From contig OZ025850.1 of NCBI GenBank assembly GCA_964019425.1, positions 310,001 through 374,000 of the forward strand: a stretch of DNA of 64,000 nt. The letters are read 5' to 3'. The translations under genes and the position numbers were made by a program. Positions 21,301-31,002 of this stretch are shown here, piece after piece; the first letter of the stretch is position 1, and each line of letters opens with the position of its first letter. This DNA comes from Flectonema sp. DT1601. Taxonomy: Eukaryota; Euglenozoa; Diplonemea; Diplonemida; Diplonemidae. The notes beneath the pieces are model-generated. The model did no database searches and was not told the DNA's origin. It worked only from the letters and a program-made list of their open reading frames with translations.

Positions 21301-21540
21301 GTCCTTTTGCTGTTCGCTAGTGAGCTCGAGTCTCCAACGGGAGATATCACTAGAGAGCTCTGCACCTGTCCAAGCGCTTTCGTGTTTGATTTCTTCCCAG
21401 ACTCTGCCTCCTCCTGCTCTACTAAAGTAGTGAAGAGATTGCCTGATTATCGAATTGTACCCAGCGCTAGGTGGCGCGCATAGAGTAATCCACCATGCGA
21501 CAATCACAACCGACACAGCGACTAGCAGTTTAGATAACAT
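18386..21540 (-). CDS. TauD/GBBH-like Fe(II)/2-oxoglutarate dioxygenase, three exons
   Basis: Exons 21024-21540, 18754-19124 and 18386-18685 join in phase to 395 residues. Seen: an N-terminal hydrophobic segment, then GLAVIRGIPVNSMTEDEQ, HIRDVGGDPRTERQY, the HxD metal pair in ISFHNDGADLVGLLCL, and the distal His/Arg set LISNHVTLHSRTAFDDH...RRHLLRLWVS. This is the TauD/TfdA fold (taurine or gamma-butyrobetaine type); the substrate is not known. Intron 2 is 68 nt, but intron 1 is 1,899 nt and holds opposite-strand open frames and a tandem repeat, so it has probably taken an insertion. If the long intron is not removed, the gene would be inactive. Confidence 0.85.
19644..20188 (+). other. Plus-strand open frames inside the dioxygenase intron, possible mobile element or nested gene
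   Basis: Two overlapping frames with protein-like composition: one starts MPQSEALDRTPTKNLRQ and has an acidic helical stretch, the other reads KLRYYNVITRIYGQQL before a GTAAGT. I recognise no family. Because it lies inside a much enlarged intron on the opposite strand, an inserted element, now not intact, is more likely than a resident gene. Confidence 0.3.
20423..20941 (+). other. Plus-strand open frame in the intron, unknown product
   Basis: 172-residue open frame (MVSHLQNSDFSLTLTLLG near the start). The body has normal mixed composition (for example EADVFNTVCHLHPKSRGLSLEWG) and no motif I know. Its Lys-rich tail is encoded by the tandem repeat that forms the donor side of the host intron, so the tail may be chance read-through past the end of an inserted segment. 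It may belong with the open frames at 19644-20188. Confidence 0.35.
20857..21022. repeat. 83-bp tandem duplication at the intron donor
   Basis: Two adjacent copies (about 20857-20940 and 20941-21022) share ATTGAAGTGAAAACAA, AACAAAGAAGACGGTTG, GTGTAAC and CATCATA blocks. The donor-side copy keeps a real GTATGATG; the other has lost the GT. Confidence 0.65.
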
Positions 21541-21662
21541 GTTGTTCTACCTGAATAATAAGTTAAATATTAATTATTTTATATTGGATACATAAAACAG
21601 GGTATCAATGGCTTTTTTAAGAACTACGCTTTAGCGGATCGAAGCAGCAGTTTTTTAAATTA

Positions 21663-22337
21663 TTAATCAGATAGTTCTTCTGACTCTTCGTCTTCCTCTT
21701 CTTCCTCATCATCGTCGTTACTTTCTGTGTCATTCTTTTGAAGAGTTTGTTTTAATGATCCGCCAAGTAATTCTTTCGACGCTTTCATAATAGCTTTTGG
21801 ATCACCAAATTTTCCTAAAAGAGTTTCAAGTGAAGCCGTAGAGTCTTTGAGACCCTCCGAAACTTCTTTATTACGAGCGCGGGCAAGGGCTTCTGCTCCA
21901 CCATGTTTCTTTGCTTCGCGTTTTTCAGAATCGAGAAACGATGTCTCGTCGTCAGCTACTTTTTCGTAAGAGACGAACTGTTCAGATGTAAGCCCATGTC
22001 TTGGAAATACCACTCCAGACATTAGTTTATGCTGCCTAACAGCTTCTTTAAACCAGAATGACTTCTCCGGGTTAAACGTCATGCAATTAGTAAAAATAAG
22101 TGTCATATCGTTTTCGAAGTCTTCTTCTGTTTTGTATTCGTTTTTTTCTATCTTTGATTCGACAGTTGAATAACACATTGGGTGTTTTATTGCATCTGAG
22201 TATCCAATTACTCCCACGACTGGTTTGTGAAATATTTTACGGGAATCAGCTTTCATCATGTCTTTTACTACGGCATTAAATATATCATTCAAATCTGCTT
22301 TGAGACGCTTGACTGCAGGATTGGTATTGGAATCCAT
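21663..22337 (-). CDS. Single bromodomain protein with acidic tail
   Basis: 224 residues from the ATG at 22337. Seen: a bromodomain-like helical bundle (about 10-105) with CYSTVESKIEKNEYKTEEDFENDMTLIFTNCMTFNPEKSFWFKEA, including the acetyl-lysine-contacting Asn position (TFN). A charged middle and an almost pure Asp/Glu tail follow. Bromodomains read acetyl-lysine on histones, so a nuclear chromatin role is likely. The ZA loop is not canonical, so binding may be altered. An A16 run sits directly before the ATG, preceded by a T17-CCAG. Confidence 0.8.
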   Translation of the reverse strand: MDSNTNPAVKRLKADLNDIFNAVVKDMMKADSRKIFHKPVVGVIGYSDAIKHPMCYSTVESKIEKNEYKTEEDFENDMTLIFTNCMTFNPEKSFWFKEAVRQHKLMSGVVFPRHGLTSEQFVSYEKVADDETSFLDSEKREAKKHGGAEALARARNKEVSEGLKDSTASLETLLGKFGDPKAIMKASKELLGGSLKQTLQKNDTESNDDDEEEEEDEESEELSD

Positions 22338-22372
22338 TTTTTTTTTTTTTTTTGTGTTATTGTTGTTATTCA

Positions 22373-22397
22373 CTGGAAAAAAAAAAAAAAAAAAAAA
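22373..22397 (-). promoter_or_regulatory. 3' splice acceptor-like site before the bromodomain gene
   Basis: On the minus strand a T-run of about 17 ends in CCAG at 22374-22373, 35 nt before the ATG. No donor is visible within the short gap to the upstream gene (about 120 nt), so trans-splicing is the simplest use. Confidence 0.5.
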
Positions 22398-22456
22398 TTG
22401 ATTTTTTTTAATAGGAAATCGTCTCATATATAAAACGTAAAAAAAAAAAAAAAATT

Positions 22457-23698
22457 CTAATTGAAATTTTCCTCTTGAGAAGGAATGCTATAGTCGGTAC
22501 AGATGTGATGAAACGCAGTTTCACCCGTTGTTGTTAATTTACTATTTAAAGTCAACGGGGTCTCATTCAGTAATAAAAGATGTGTCACGATATCGATGTG
22601 ATGCATCTGACACGCGATAAACAGAGCCGTCGCTCCATCAGCTGTAGTTGCATTGACGTCTGTCGCTGCTAGGTTTGTAAGTGATTTTACAAGAGGTAGA
22701 TTTCCATTGTGAGATGCGATTATCAGTGGTGTTGAACCGAAATCAAAACAACAATTAACATTAATGTCTGGATGGCTTAGTAATAACTGCGCCATGGATG
22801 TGTAGTCTCTCTCACTCGCAATGAGAAGTGGTGTTCCAAAGTCAGATGTCGAAGTAATATTAATGTTTATTGATGAACAGGTAAGCAACACGGATACAAT
22901 TTCCAGACTATCACATTTAACAGATGTCAGTAAAGGGTTACAACCATCAGAGTCTCTCGTGGTATTTATGTCAACGGTGTTTCCCCTTTCGTTTATAATT
23001 TTTTCAATTCCCCCTAAGTTCTCATTTTCACACATTGCTAACAGGGGTGATGTCTTATCAGGGAGACACATATTAATATCAACGTCGTCTATCGATAACA
23101 AAAAATTAATAACTTCTCTTTTATCGGCAAGACATGCAAGCATGAATGATGTTGCTCCTCCTGAATCGGTCGTGTTTAATGCTTTTGAAGGATTCTCTGA
23201 TTTCGAAATACAACCACATACTGCTATGACAGTATTTAAATTACCACATACAACAGCTGACAGTAATGACCTTCCTCCTTCCTTCGATATTATTTCACAA
23301 AACGGAAGAGATTTAACTGTCGAAAGCGTATTTATAATGTCACTGTATCCCTTTATGCTTGCTATTAGAAGTGGAGAAGCGTTGCTTTCGTGAAGTTTAT
23401 TATGATGACTTGAGTTAACCACTTCGGAATTTGATAACAAGAACTCAACAATCGCATGCGACCCACTCTCACATGCGATATATAAAGGAGTCGCTCCGTC
23501 GTTTGCTTGCAGTAGAACGTTCGTTCCTCTTTGTAATAGTTCCTTCATTAGGGTGACGTTATTATTCTTAGCTGCGAAGTGTATGCTGCTGTACCCATCT
23601 GACTGGGTACTGTGGACGTCATAGTCACTGCTTAGTATGATTGACTCAGTGTTGTCACTGGTATGGAGTACGTTAATTAATTCATCGAGTGTGTTCAT
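22457..23698 (-). CDS. Ankyrin-repeat protein
   Basis: 413 residues made almost wholly of ankyrin repeats, about ten to eleven by eye. Examples: DGYSSIHFAAKNNNVTLMKELLQRGTNVLLQ, DGATPLYIACESGSHAIVEFLL and FGSTPLIIASHNGNLPLVKSL. No membrane segment, signal peptide or catalytic domain. Ankyrin stacks bind other proteins; the partner is unknown. The upstream site TCTTTCTTCAG ends only 7 nt before the ATG. Confidence 0.9.
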   Translation of the reverse strand: MNTLDELINVLHTSDNTESIILSSDYDVHSTQSDGYSSIHFAAKNNNVTLMKELLQRGTNVLLQANDGATPLYIACESGSHAIVEFLLSNSEVVNSSHHNKLHESNASPLLIASIKGYSDIINTLSTVKSLPFCEIISKEGGRSLLSAVVCGNLNTVIAVCGCISKSENPSKALNTTDSGGATSFMLACLADKREVINFLLSIDDVDINMCLPDKTSPLLAMCENENLGGIEKIINERGNTVDINTTRDSDGCNPLLTSVKCDSLEIVSVLLTCSSININITSTSDFGTPLLIASERDYTSMAQLLLSHPDINVNCCFDFGSTPLIIASHNGNLPLVKSLTNLAATDVNATTADGATALFIACQMHHIDIVTHLLLLNETPLTLNSKLTTTGETAFHHICTDYSIPSQEENFN

Positions 23699-24382
23699 TT
23701 ATCTCCTGAAGAAAGATTTTAAAAAAAAAATATTATTTTTGAAAGAATTTTTTTAAAAAAAATGATTACAATAGAAATACAAAAAAAAAAAAAAAGAATC
23801 GGCAAACTTCACTTTTTACTTACTAACTCACACTTTTATTTTGTTTGTGCGCAACCGGTAGAAAATCCTAATAAAGGAATAGGTAGTTACGCTGCCACAA
23901 TTCTCTTTCTACCGAACAATGGGTTTGTAGGTATAAAAAAAAAAAATAAAAAAAAATCACCTGATACTACACTAAGTATTAAAAAAAAAAAAAACCAACC
24001 CTGAATAGGGGTGTCTGAATGACTTTCTTTTTTTTCATTACTATTTTTTTTTTTTTTTGTACCGCAATTATTTAATAATAAAGCATCCGCACACGATAAT
24101 CAGACTCGAGGGTTGTAAGAAAAACTGGATCAACATGGCTACCTTTATGATACGGTAACGCTGTTCATGTTTTTTTTTACCTTAGTGGAAGACACCAGCA
24201 GATAAAAAAAAAATTTAAGGGGCGAAATATGCGAAATAAATTTAATAATAATAAAAAATAACTAACAACAAGAGGGTAATTGACAAAAGTATCATTTCAA
24301 AAAAAAAAAAAAAAAAATGGTGAGAGAAAATGATAGTAACGTGTAAATATTAAAACAGGACCTAGTTTATTTTTTTTTATTT

Positions 24383-24475
24383 CATTTATGAAGCCTAGGA
24401 GCCAAAATGAAAAAGCCAGGAAAAGGCTCACAAGGGTAACAGTTATATCGCTACCAGCAACCGTGAGACTCTCAC
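24383..24475 (-). mobile_element. Short LINE-related fragment
   Basis: About 93 bp closely similar to 59399-59490 and its duplicate near 61549, which belong to an RNase-H-like LINE remnant. Shared blocks are GAAGCCTAGGA, GGGTAACAGTTA-ATCGCTACCAG and CAACCGTGAGACTCT. Confidence 0.45.
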
Positions 24476-25310
24476 AGACGAGTTTAGGTCAATTAAAATA
24501 AATCATTATTAAGTAAAAGAGATGCAAGAAGACCACCACGACAACTGATATAAAAATAATCGCACGAAAAACAGTAGACGCAATTAGGATCACTCTGCTT
24601 CAAAAAGTGTAATAAGAGACGATTGACAACAAAATACCAACCCTCGTGTAAACAAAAAGATAATATAAAAATAAAATAAAAAAAGAAAACAGAGTGCTCA
24701 CAAACAAGAAACTCCACATCTTTTTTTCTTGCAAAAAAAAAAAGAGAAAAAAAAAAAAAAATGCCGACAAAGCTAAAAAAGAAACATCGAAACAAGAATA
24801 ACTGTACACGAGAAGGTCGAGAAAAGACTAAAAAATTAAATGATAGGAAAAAAAAAAGGGGGGAGAAGGACATATCTTCCAATCTAGTTCACGCTGCTGC
24901 GATACCTTCATTAAAAGGGGTGTGTAGCCCAGCTCCGAGAGCAGAGTTCCAGACTTTATGAACACCTTACTATTTGTATTGTGACCGAATGACAATAATG
25001 TATGTTATGTTATTTTTTTTTTTTTATTTTTTTTTTTCCATTAGAACTGTGAAGACATATTTAACTTTAAGAGGAGGAGAAAACGTCATTTTGACCTTCC
25101 TAAAAAACTCTCTCATTATATAAATAATATTATCAAAAGACGATATTTGTTCCTGATATAGACAACAGTTTTTTTTTTTTTTTTTTTTTTTTTTCACATT
25201 AAATCTATTTTAGCTTTATCAAGTTTAGTCGGTCATCTCACAAACCTGTTGCCAGGTAGTAAGATAGTCATGGCCCTGTACAAAATATAGTATCAATGAG
25301 TATCATTAGT

Positions 25311-25362
25311 TTAGTTAGCAAAATACAAACTGATGACTACGAGGGGTCTGGGTAGCCCGCAT
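25311..25362. repeat. Dispersed repeat R4, copy B
   Basis: Same-orientation relative of 15167-15220; see that entry for the shared bases. Confidence 0.5.
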
Positions 25363-26938
25363 CAGTAAGGACCCAATCGCTAAGATTGTAGTTTCATAGT
25401 ATAATATACTTCAAGCTGAACTGCAAGGTTACGAAAGAAAAAAAAAAAAAGAAAAAAACTAAGATTCGTAATTCCCCCGCAGGGTTTCCCACATTGAGGT
25501 CTCAGGAACCCTTTAAAAGAATTAAATAAAAAGAACAGAAGAGAAGAGATTGAAAGTCTCTGCAGTATCTAGCATTCCTGTTTCAAGCAGCCTACACAAA
25601 CTATGGGACTATGTAGTGGGAACAATCCAATCCTTAGACAATTCTACTTGTCTAGGTTGATATCCCTGTAGTGGATTCTCAAGACGAAACGTAGCAATGA
25701 ACCTGCCGTCAGACGTTACTAATTTCCAGCGGTCAACCACAAAGGGATACATAAATTTAACTTTAAAAAGGATTCGCCCGAATCGGTTTGGAATTCCAGA
25801 TCCAGAAAGGTCGCTCAGTCACCGTGAAACTTCACTGGCGGGAGAGTTATCACGTGGGTACAACCAGGTAACACGCACAACACCAAGAAGATGAATATGT
25901 CGCTTTGTAAAGAAGAGCGAATTGTTTTTTTTTTCTTTTTTTTTTTGAAAAAAAGGAGGATTAGAAATCCTTCTTTCTATTCCTACGCAGAATCATGATC
26001 ACACGGGAGATAAATCATTGTCTTTTCAATCTGAATAATTTCTTCTCTGACTATGTCGATACCAAAGAAGAGAATCGTCCTCTCATTCACCAACTAGAGG
26101 AGAGTCGCAGAGTTCTCTTCTGTCACTTCATCTTCTTTGAAGATATTAACAAAAGTCAGTTATATTAATACCTGAAAGTGGAAATACTACTGCGCTGAAT
26201 AATAATTATTGCGGTTTTTTCCACGCAAGTAATATTTTCTTTCACTTGCGGTACACTTAATATTATTATGGATTTATGATTATTATTATTTTTTTTTTGA
26301 AAAAGAGAGGGTCGTAAAAAAAAAAAAAAAAAAAGGAAAAGGAAAAGGAAAAGGAAAGGAAAGAAGGTTCTTCAGCCAAAAGCATTGGACAAAAAAAACA
26401 AAAAGAAAAGAATAAAATATTCATAATGCAAAAGTAACCATTGAGAATCTACAATAGAAATCAAGAATGATCAGTAAGGGTGCTGAGAAACAAAGCAAGG
26501 TAGTTGCCTTTTCCGACTATCGAACTCTTAGCTCTAAGCCAAGCAGAGCTTCACCTACGACTTCGACTTAGCCTAAATAATAATATTGATATGCTTTTTT
26601 TTTTTTTCTTTTTTTGTCATTTTTTTTTTTTATAATAAAACAATATATCCAATTGAAAGGAGAAAAGAGAATAAAAACTCCAACGAGAGAAATGAATGGG
26701 GTGATAGTTTTGGGGTAATTTTGATACTGCATTTTATCCACTAAACTGCTTCACATTGTCTTCTCTTTTTATCTTACGAAACGCTCTAACCTTTGTCAAT
26801 TTTTTTTTTTTTAAACAAAAGAGAGAAAAAACAATCGCGTAAGCGACTGATGCATCCTAAGGAAAATAACATGAAAGACAAGGAAAATGGGGAAGAAAGG
26901 AATATTCAAAAAAAAAAAAAAAAAAAACCAAGAAATCA

Positions 26939-29449
26939 CTAATTAAACTTGTTAGGAATAGAAGGCAACTCAGGCAATATAATTCCTGTCCGACGATCAG
27001 GAGTTTTGTGAGGAAGGTCAGCTACAGCTACAGGATCACATCGAACACTTCCAGTAAGATCATAATCCTCTCCACCGAATCTAATAAAACGAAGACAGAC
27101 AGGTCTGTGATACGGAGTTGGTAAAGATGGAGATCCGTCCAGTAGAGGTGGAAGAGGATTATTTAAATTATGCATCGATCTTTTTGATACATGAGTCTCA
27201 AACAATCCTCTCTCACAACCTCTTGCTTTTATTGGCAGTGGTGTCACCGGTGATGATGGTGGCCTCACCGGTGATGATGGTGGCCTCACTGGATCACAAC
27301 TTTCTAACGATTTCGACAACGATCTCGGAGTCATATGCAAATGGTGTTCTAACGCTGCGAGATATCTTCTGCTGACAATGTCTCGATCGCCTTCTTTTAG
27401 TTGAGAAAGGTGTTTTTGAAATAATACTCTTGCCTCAGTGTGTTTCCCAGTTAACAATGCATCATAAGCCTCCTGGTATACTTCCATACCAGTCTTTCCA
27501 ACGTTGATTGTGTACATCCATTCTTCAGTGTTTACCTTCTCTGTTGGACCTCTTATTTCATAAATGTGTTGTGGTTTTTGATAATGTGGTATCCCAGATA
27601 GTACATCAACAGGACGACAAACAAAGTCGTACTGAATACAATTCTGAACTCTTGGACCGCTACAGACATCTAAATGTTGATAACTAGCAAGAGAAGCGAT
27701 GTACTCGCAGAGAACTAGCGGAGGTCCTGAAGCAAAATGTGATCGAATGATGTCAGCGTGACCGATGATCCCACCAATACAATCACCTAAAGCAACAGCA
27801 GCAGTGACTCTGTAATTAGCAGCCTTAAGACTACTGCATGCGTGCAGTGATGCAGCAATTGCAAGTTGAGGTGCATTTGCTGTGAATGTCCAAATACCCC
27901 AACTACAAGTAATCACTCCGGGTGTTAGTCTTTCGACGTATCCTCTGTGAAGAAGAACTGATGTGCAACAGTCTTCTGTAAATCGATCTAAAGTTCCCTT
28001 CGCAGCCGTTATATTTCGAATATCAGGATCCTGATCAAGTGTGAGAACAACGATAACTCCTTTTGCTTTTTTATAAGTTCTGGGGTCATGCATTAGTAGC
28101 GGATTAGTAGAAAGTGGCGTCTGCTCATCAGATTTGGTCGTTTGACAACTTCCATCACTTTCCTCACTCCCTGAGTTCCTACAACCAAAAGTTGATAGAG
28201 AAACAGTATCATAAACTTCTCTTCTGAAAGTTTGCTGTCTGCTTGTTATCGATAATTCTTTTTTTGTTAATCGGAATGATTTCCAATCACCTTTTTGAAA
28301 TGATTGAGTTCCAGTTCCTTGAGATCCACTTAAATCGATGCCTCCGATATGCTGAACTACATTAATACTCGCTCCCCCCGAAGAATTCGAATTAACCTCA
28401 GAAAACAACGCCTGAGGAAGGTATGGTTTTATATTTCGCATTCGGGTAATCAAACCAAGCAACGCTGATTTTAAATTTTTGTTTAAAATAACGTCAACCG
28501 TCGTCGTCCGTCTTAAATCGTACGATGCCAGTGAAAACAACACTTCAGTTGATTTCGCAACATCGGTACTAATAATTTGAGATGTTTTTTCAATAGAAGT
28601 TAAAAAGAGTCGGCTAGTCAACGAATCAAGAATAAAAACGAGACTTTTAAAACAAATTTCTTGAAAAAAGTCGAACAATGAAATATTAACACGGTCTCTT
28701 GAATCAGTCATCGAGTATAAACCGTAAGGATAGCAACGCTCAATTGACTTTAAAACTATCCATATCCATATGATGGTGGTAGTTAGTGTGATTGCCTTTG
28801 ATCTGCAACGACAACACAACATTAAATTCTTCAAGATGATTCCCAAAGGCCAAATTTCTCGAGACGACATGTCCTTCGAGGATATAATCCAATCTCCGAC
28901 GACGATCAAGAAACCCATGAAAACAAACAAAAGTTCGAAAATTACTTTATTCGAATTCTTGTAACGATGCAACAAAACGAAAATCGAAGTCGCTACAAAC
29001 GCCAAAGACTGAACGACAATTTGAATTTTATTATAAACCGGATCACTGCTTATCGTGACAGATGAATATACAATCATCGCAGAAAGTATAACCTGAGCAA
29101 ACACTAGACAGGGAATGACTATTTTTGCTTGAATGTCGTCATTAGAATAATACAAGTGGCTGCTGGTACTACGAGGTAGCCTTACAAGTCGATTACAGCC
29201 TCCACCTGGATTCATGGATAGTTCCATGGTTGGACTAGTTGGACTGATTGGACTACTTTCTATCGGAGGATGTTCCGCAGGCTCGGTGGTATTACTGCGT
29301 CGTCGATTACTCTCGTGAGGTTCTCTGTTGTCAGGCATCCTTCTCGGACCTGATATTAGTTGCTGAATAGTCTGCTGAGAACTTCCCGAAGAAGCAGTAT
29401 CCATTTGAACTCCAAAGAACCCCTCTCGTCCAGGCTGCTGCACCGACAT
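26939..29449 (-). CDS. Multi-pass membrane protein with degenerate nucleotide-cyclase domain
   Basis: 836 residues. Seen: a polar, Pro/Ser-rich N-terminus, five or six membrane segments (about 105-250; IVIPCLVFAQVILSAMIVY, VIFELLFVFMGFLIVVGDWII and others), a linker, then a class III cyclase-like fold (about 463-631) with the tell-tale VTAAVALGDCIGGIIGHADII...SGPPLVLCEYIASLA, followed by a TPR-like helix pair and a Pro-rich tail. The domain order resembles protist membrane cyclases. The metal-binding Asp positions and the substrate-specifying residues are not where expected (VIVVLTLDQDPDIRN at the first site), so it may be catalytically dead. A 24-nt tandem repeat near 27246-27294 encodes PVRPPSSP twice. 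Confidence 0.6.
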   Translation of the reverse strand: MSVQQPGREGFFGVQMDTASSGSSQQTIQQLISGPRRMPDNREPHESNRRRSNTTEPAEHPPIESSPISPTSPTMELSMNPGGGCNRLVRLPRSTSSHLYYSNDDIQAKIVIPCLVFAQVILSAMIVYSSVTISSDPVYNKIQIVVQSLAFVATSIFVLLHRYKNSNKVIFELLFVFMGFLIVVGDWIISSKDMSSREIWPLGIILKNLMLCCRCRSKAITLTTTIIWIWIVLKSIERCYPYGLYSMTDSRDRVNISLFDFFQEICFKSLVFILDSLTSRLFLTSIEKTSQIISTDVAKSTEVLFSLASYDLRRTTTVDVILNKNLKSALLGLITRMRNIKPYLPQALFSEVNSNSSGGASINVVQHIGGIDLSGSQGTGTQSFQKGDWKSFRLTKKELSITSRQQTFRREVYDTVSLSTFGCRNSGSEESDGSCQTTKSDEQTPLSTNPLLMHDPRTYKKAKGVIVVLTLDQDPDIRNITAAKGTLDRFTEDCCTSVLLHRGYVERLTPGVITCSWGIWTFTANAPQLAIAASLHACSSLKAANYRVTAAVALGDCIGGIIGHADIIRSHFASGPPLVLCEYIASLASYQHLDVCSGPRVQNCIQYDFVCRPVDVLSGIPHYQKPQHIYEIRGPTEKVNTEEWMYTINVGKTGMEVYQEAYDALLTGKHTEARVLFQKHLSQLKEGDRDIVSRRYLAALEHHLHMTPRSLSKSLESCDPVRPPSSPVRPPSSPVTPLPIKARGCERGLFETHVSKRSMHNLNNPLPPLLDGSPSLPTPYHRPVCLRFIRFGGEDYDLTGSVRCDPVAVADLPHKTPDRRTGIILPELPSIPNKFN

Positions 29450-29739
29450 CTTCTACACAAAAAACTCCACCACCGCGCTATGCGGGCCCCCGCACCCCTG
29501 ATTAACAGAAAATAAGTTTCATATAAACACTGTAACATATCATAGAGACTCTCACAACCTTAGACTGCAGTGATAAATATGTGGCTGTAGATGTTGATAG
29601 GAGGGAGAAATTAAAAAGAAAATACATTATCTACTTAACATAAAAATATGAATTCAAACGTCAAAATGCTACTCTGCCATTGATGGAACAGCTTTCATTG
29701 ATTTAAATAAGAAGGTCGTTGAATAGAAGTCACTTCGTA

Positions 29740-30519
29740 TTAGTAAATATACATTGATTCAGCTTTCTCACTTGGGTTACACATTTCCTTAACGTGAGGG
29801 ATATATTTATTTATATTGAGCTGAGAGTATAACAATAGTTGTTTCCATTCTCTGTGACAACGATACACTCGATGCCATGCGAGGTAGTCGAGAGTGAGGA
29901 TGGAGTCCATGTTTCCATCAGCCATTGGATATCTGTAGTACTGTTCTTCTCTCAGTGATCTTCCTTTGTGAAAATCTATACTGAGAGTTAGCATTCCTCT
30001 GATCACAGTTCGAACGTTAAGAATGATGCCTCGGAGTTGAGTTAGTGATATCGGTGTTTCCACTCCTTCTTGTGGAGGAGGATCAATGTTTAGTAATAAA
30101 TAAAAAACTTCTGATAATTTTTTTTCTAAAAAATGAGCTCGCTGAACCATATAAGCTAATTCATTTATGAGAGTCTTACTGGGTTTAGAACATGGTAGGT
30201 CAGAAGGTTCTGTTGAAGAAGTTCGTCGTCTTGAACGAGATTTTATTTTAATCTCTTTTTCCCATTGAATTCCACCTGCCAACATTTCTTCAAGAATACA
30301 CTCATTTGTTGTTTCGTAGTACGGAAATCTCGCAGCTACTAGTGTGTCATGCCTGTTTGCTAACCATTTTTCCATTTTTTTTTTTACTCTAGCAGCGTCA
30401 ATATCACAGGCTTTTACCAATTCCGCTGAAGACAGGACGTACTCATTTGATTTATCTAATGCTTGTTGTGTGTATTCGCTTACCAAAGTGTCAGCATCAG
30501 CTCGACGGAATTTCGGCAT
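29740..30519 (-). CDS. Diverged PA28-like protein, adjacent to PA28-gamma
   Basis: 259 residues from the ATG at 30519. It is not an obvious match to anything, but the order of features follows PA28: an N-terminal helix with LVAARFPYYETTNECILEEML (compare LVxxxFPxKxxxLxxxL), a charged linker (KIKSRSRRRTSS), a long helical C-terminal half with DPPPQEGVETPISLTQLRGIIL where PA28 has the IPxIEDGxNFGVxVQ activation loop region, and an end in a Tyr after a charged turn (ESMYIY; PA28-gamma ends AETLY). It sits directly downstream of the true PA28-gamma gene, so an old tandem duplicate is plausible. The alternative is an unrelated helical protein. Confidence 0.4.
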   Translation of the reverse strand: MPKFRRADADTLVSEYTQQALDKSNEYVLSSAELVKACDIDAARVKKKMEKWLANRHDTLVAARFPYYETTNECILEEMLAGGIQWEKEIKIKSRSRRRTSSTEPSDLPCSKPSKTLINELAYMVQRAHFLEKKLSEVFYLLLNIDPPPQEGVETPISLTQLRGIILNVRTVIRGMLTLSIDFHKGRSLREEQYYRYPMADGNMDSILTLDYLAWHRVYRCHREWKQLLLYSQLNINKYIPHVKEMCNPSEKAESMYIY

Positions 30520-30559
30520 TTTATTATTTTTTTTTTTTTTTTGCTTGTTTGTAGAGGTG

Positions 30560-30582
30560 CTGAAAGAATGAAAAAACATATA
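30560..30582 (-). promoter_or_regulatory. 3' splice acceptor-like site before the PA28-like gene
   Basis: Minus-strand TTTTTTCATTCTTTCAG ends at 30560, 40 nt before the ATG; the following leader carries an A-run just before the start. The same CTTTCAG-CAC arrangement occurs before the membrane-protein gene at 57419. Confidence 0.5.
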
Positions 30583-31002
30583 AACATTAAAAGAATAAAA
30601 ACACAAAAAAAAACAAATGACTGTAATGGATTAAAAGAAAAAATACACAAAAACATGATGAATTTTTTTTTCTTTTTCTTTTTGTTCTTTGTTAAGAATA
30701 CAAACGGATTGTTGCGAAAAAAAACCAACGTCCCGATCGGCACCTGCGCAGTCCAATAACCGGCACTGGAGATCTTTTTTTTTTTTTTTTTTTTTTGATT
30801 TTTACAACCAGACTTCCTAAGTCTTTTATTTATTTGTTTTTTTTTGTTCGTTATTTCGTATTTTCCTTTTTTTTTTTTTTTTTTTTTTAAAAGTTTCATC
30901 TTTTACATACAAGCTCGGGGTAGCCCAACTATTTCTCTTCAAATGAAGAGATAAAACTGTCCTCTAAACCAATAGATATATACAAACATAACAACAAATG
31001 TC
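30583..31002. other. Intergenic, low complexity
   Basis: About 420 bp between the two PA28-type genes, dominated by T runs near 30776-30796 and 30865-30887. No gene. Confidence 0.5.

Larger units (their letters stand above)
23699..26938. other. 3.2-kb gene-poor interval
   Basis: The longest gap between genes after the low-complexity block at 41-44 kb. It holds many A/T runs, a degraded LINE-related piece (24383-24475), an R4 repeat (25311-25362), an (AAAGG)n tract near 26334-26365 and an R2 core near 26711. An open frame at 25697-25894 (plus) has ordinary composition but no motif, and I do not call it a gene. Confidence 0.5.
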
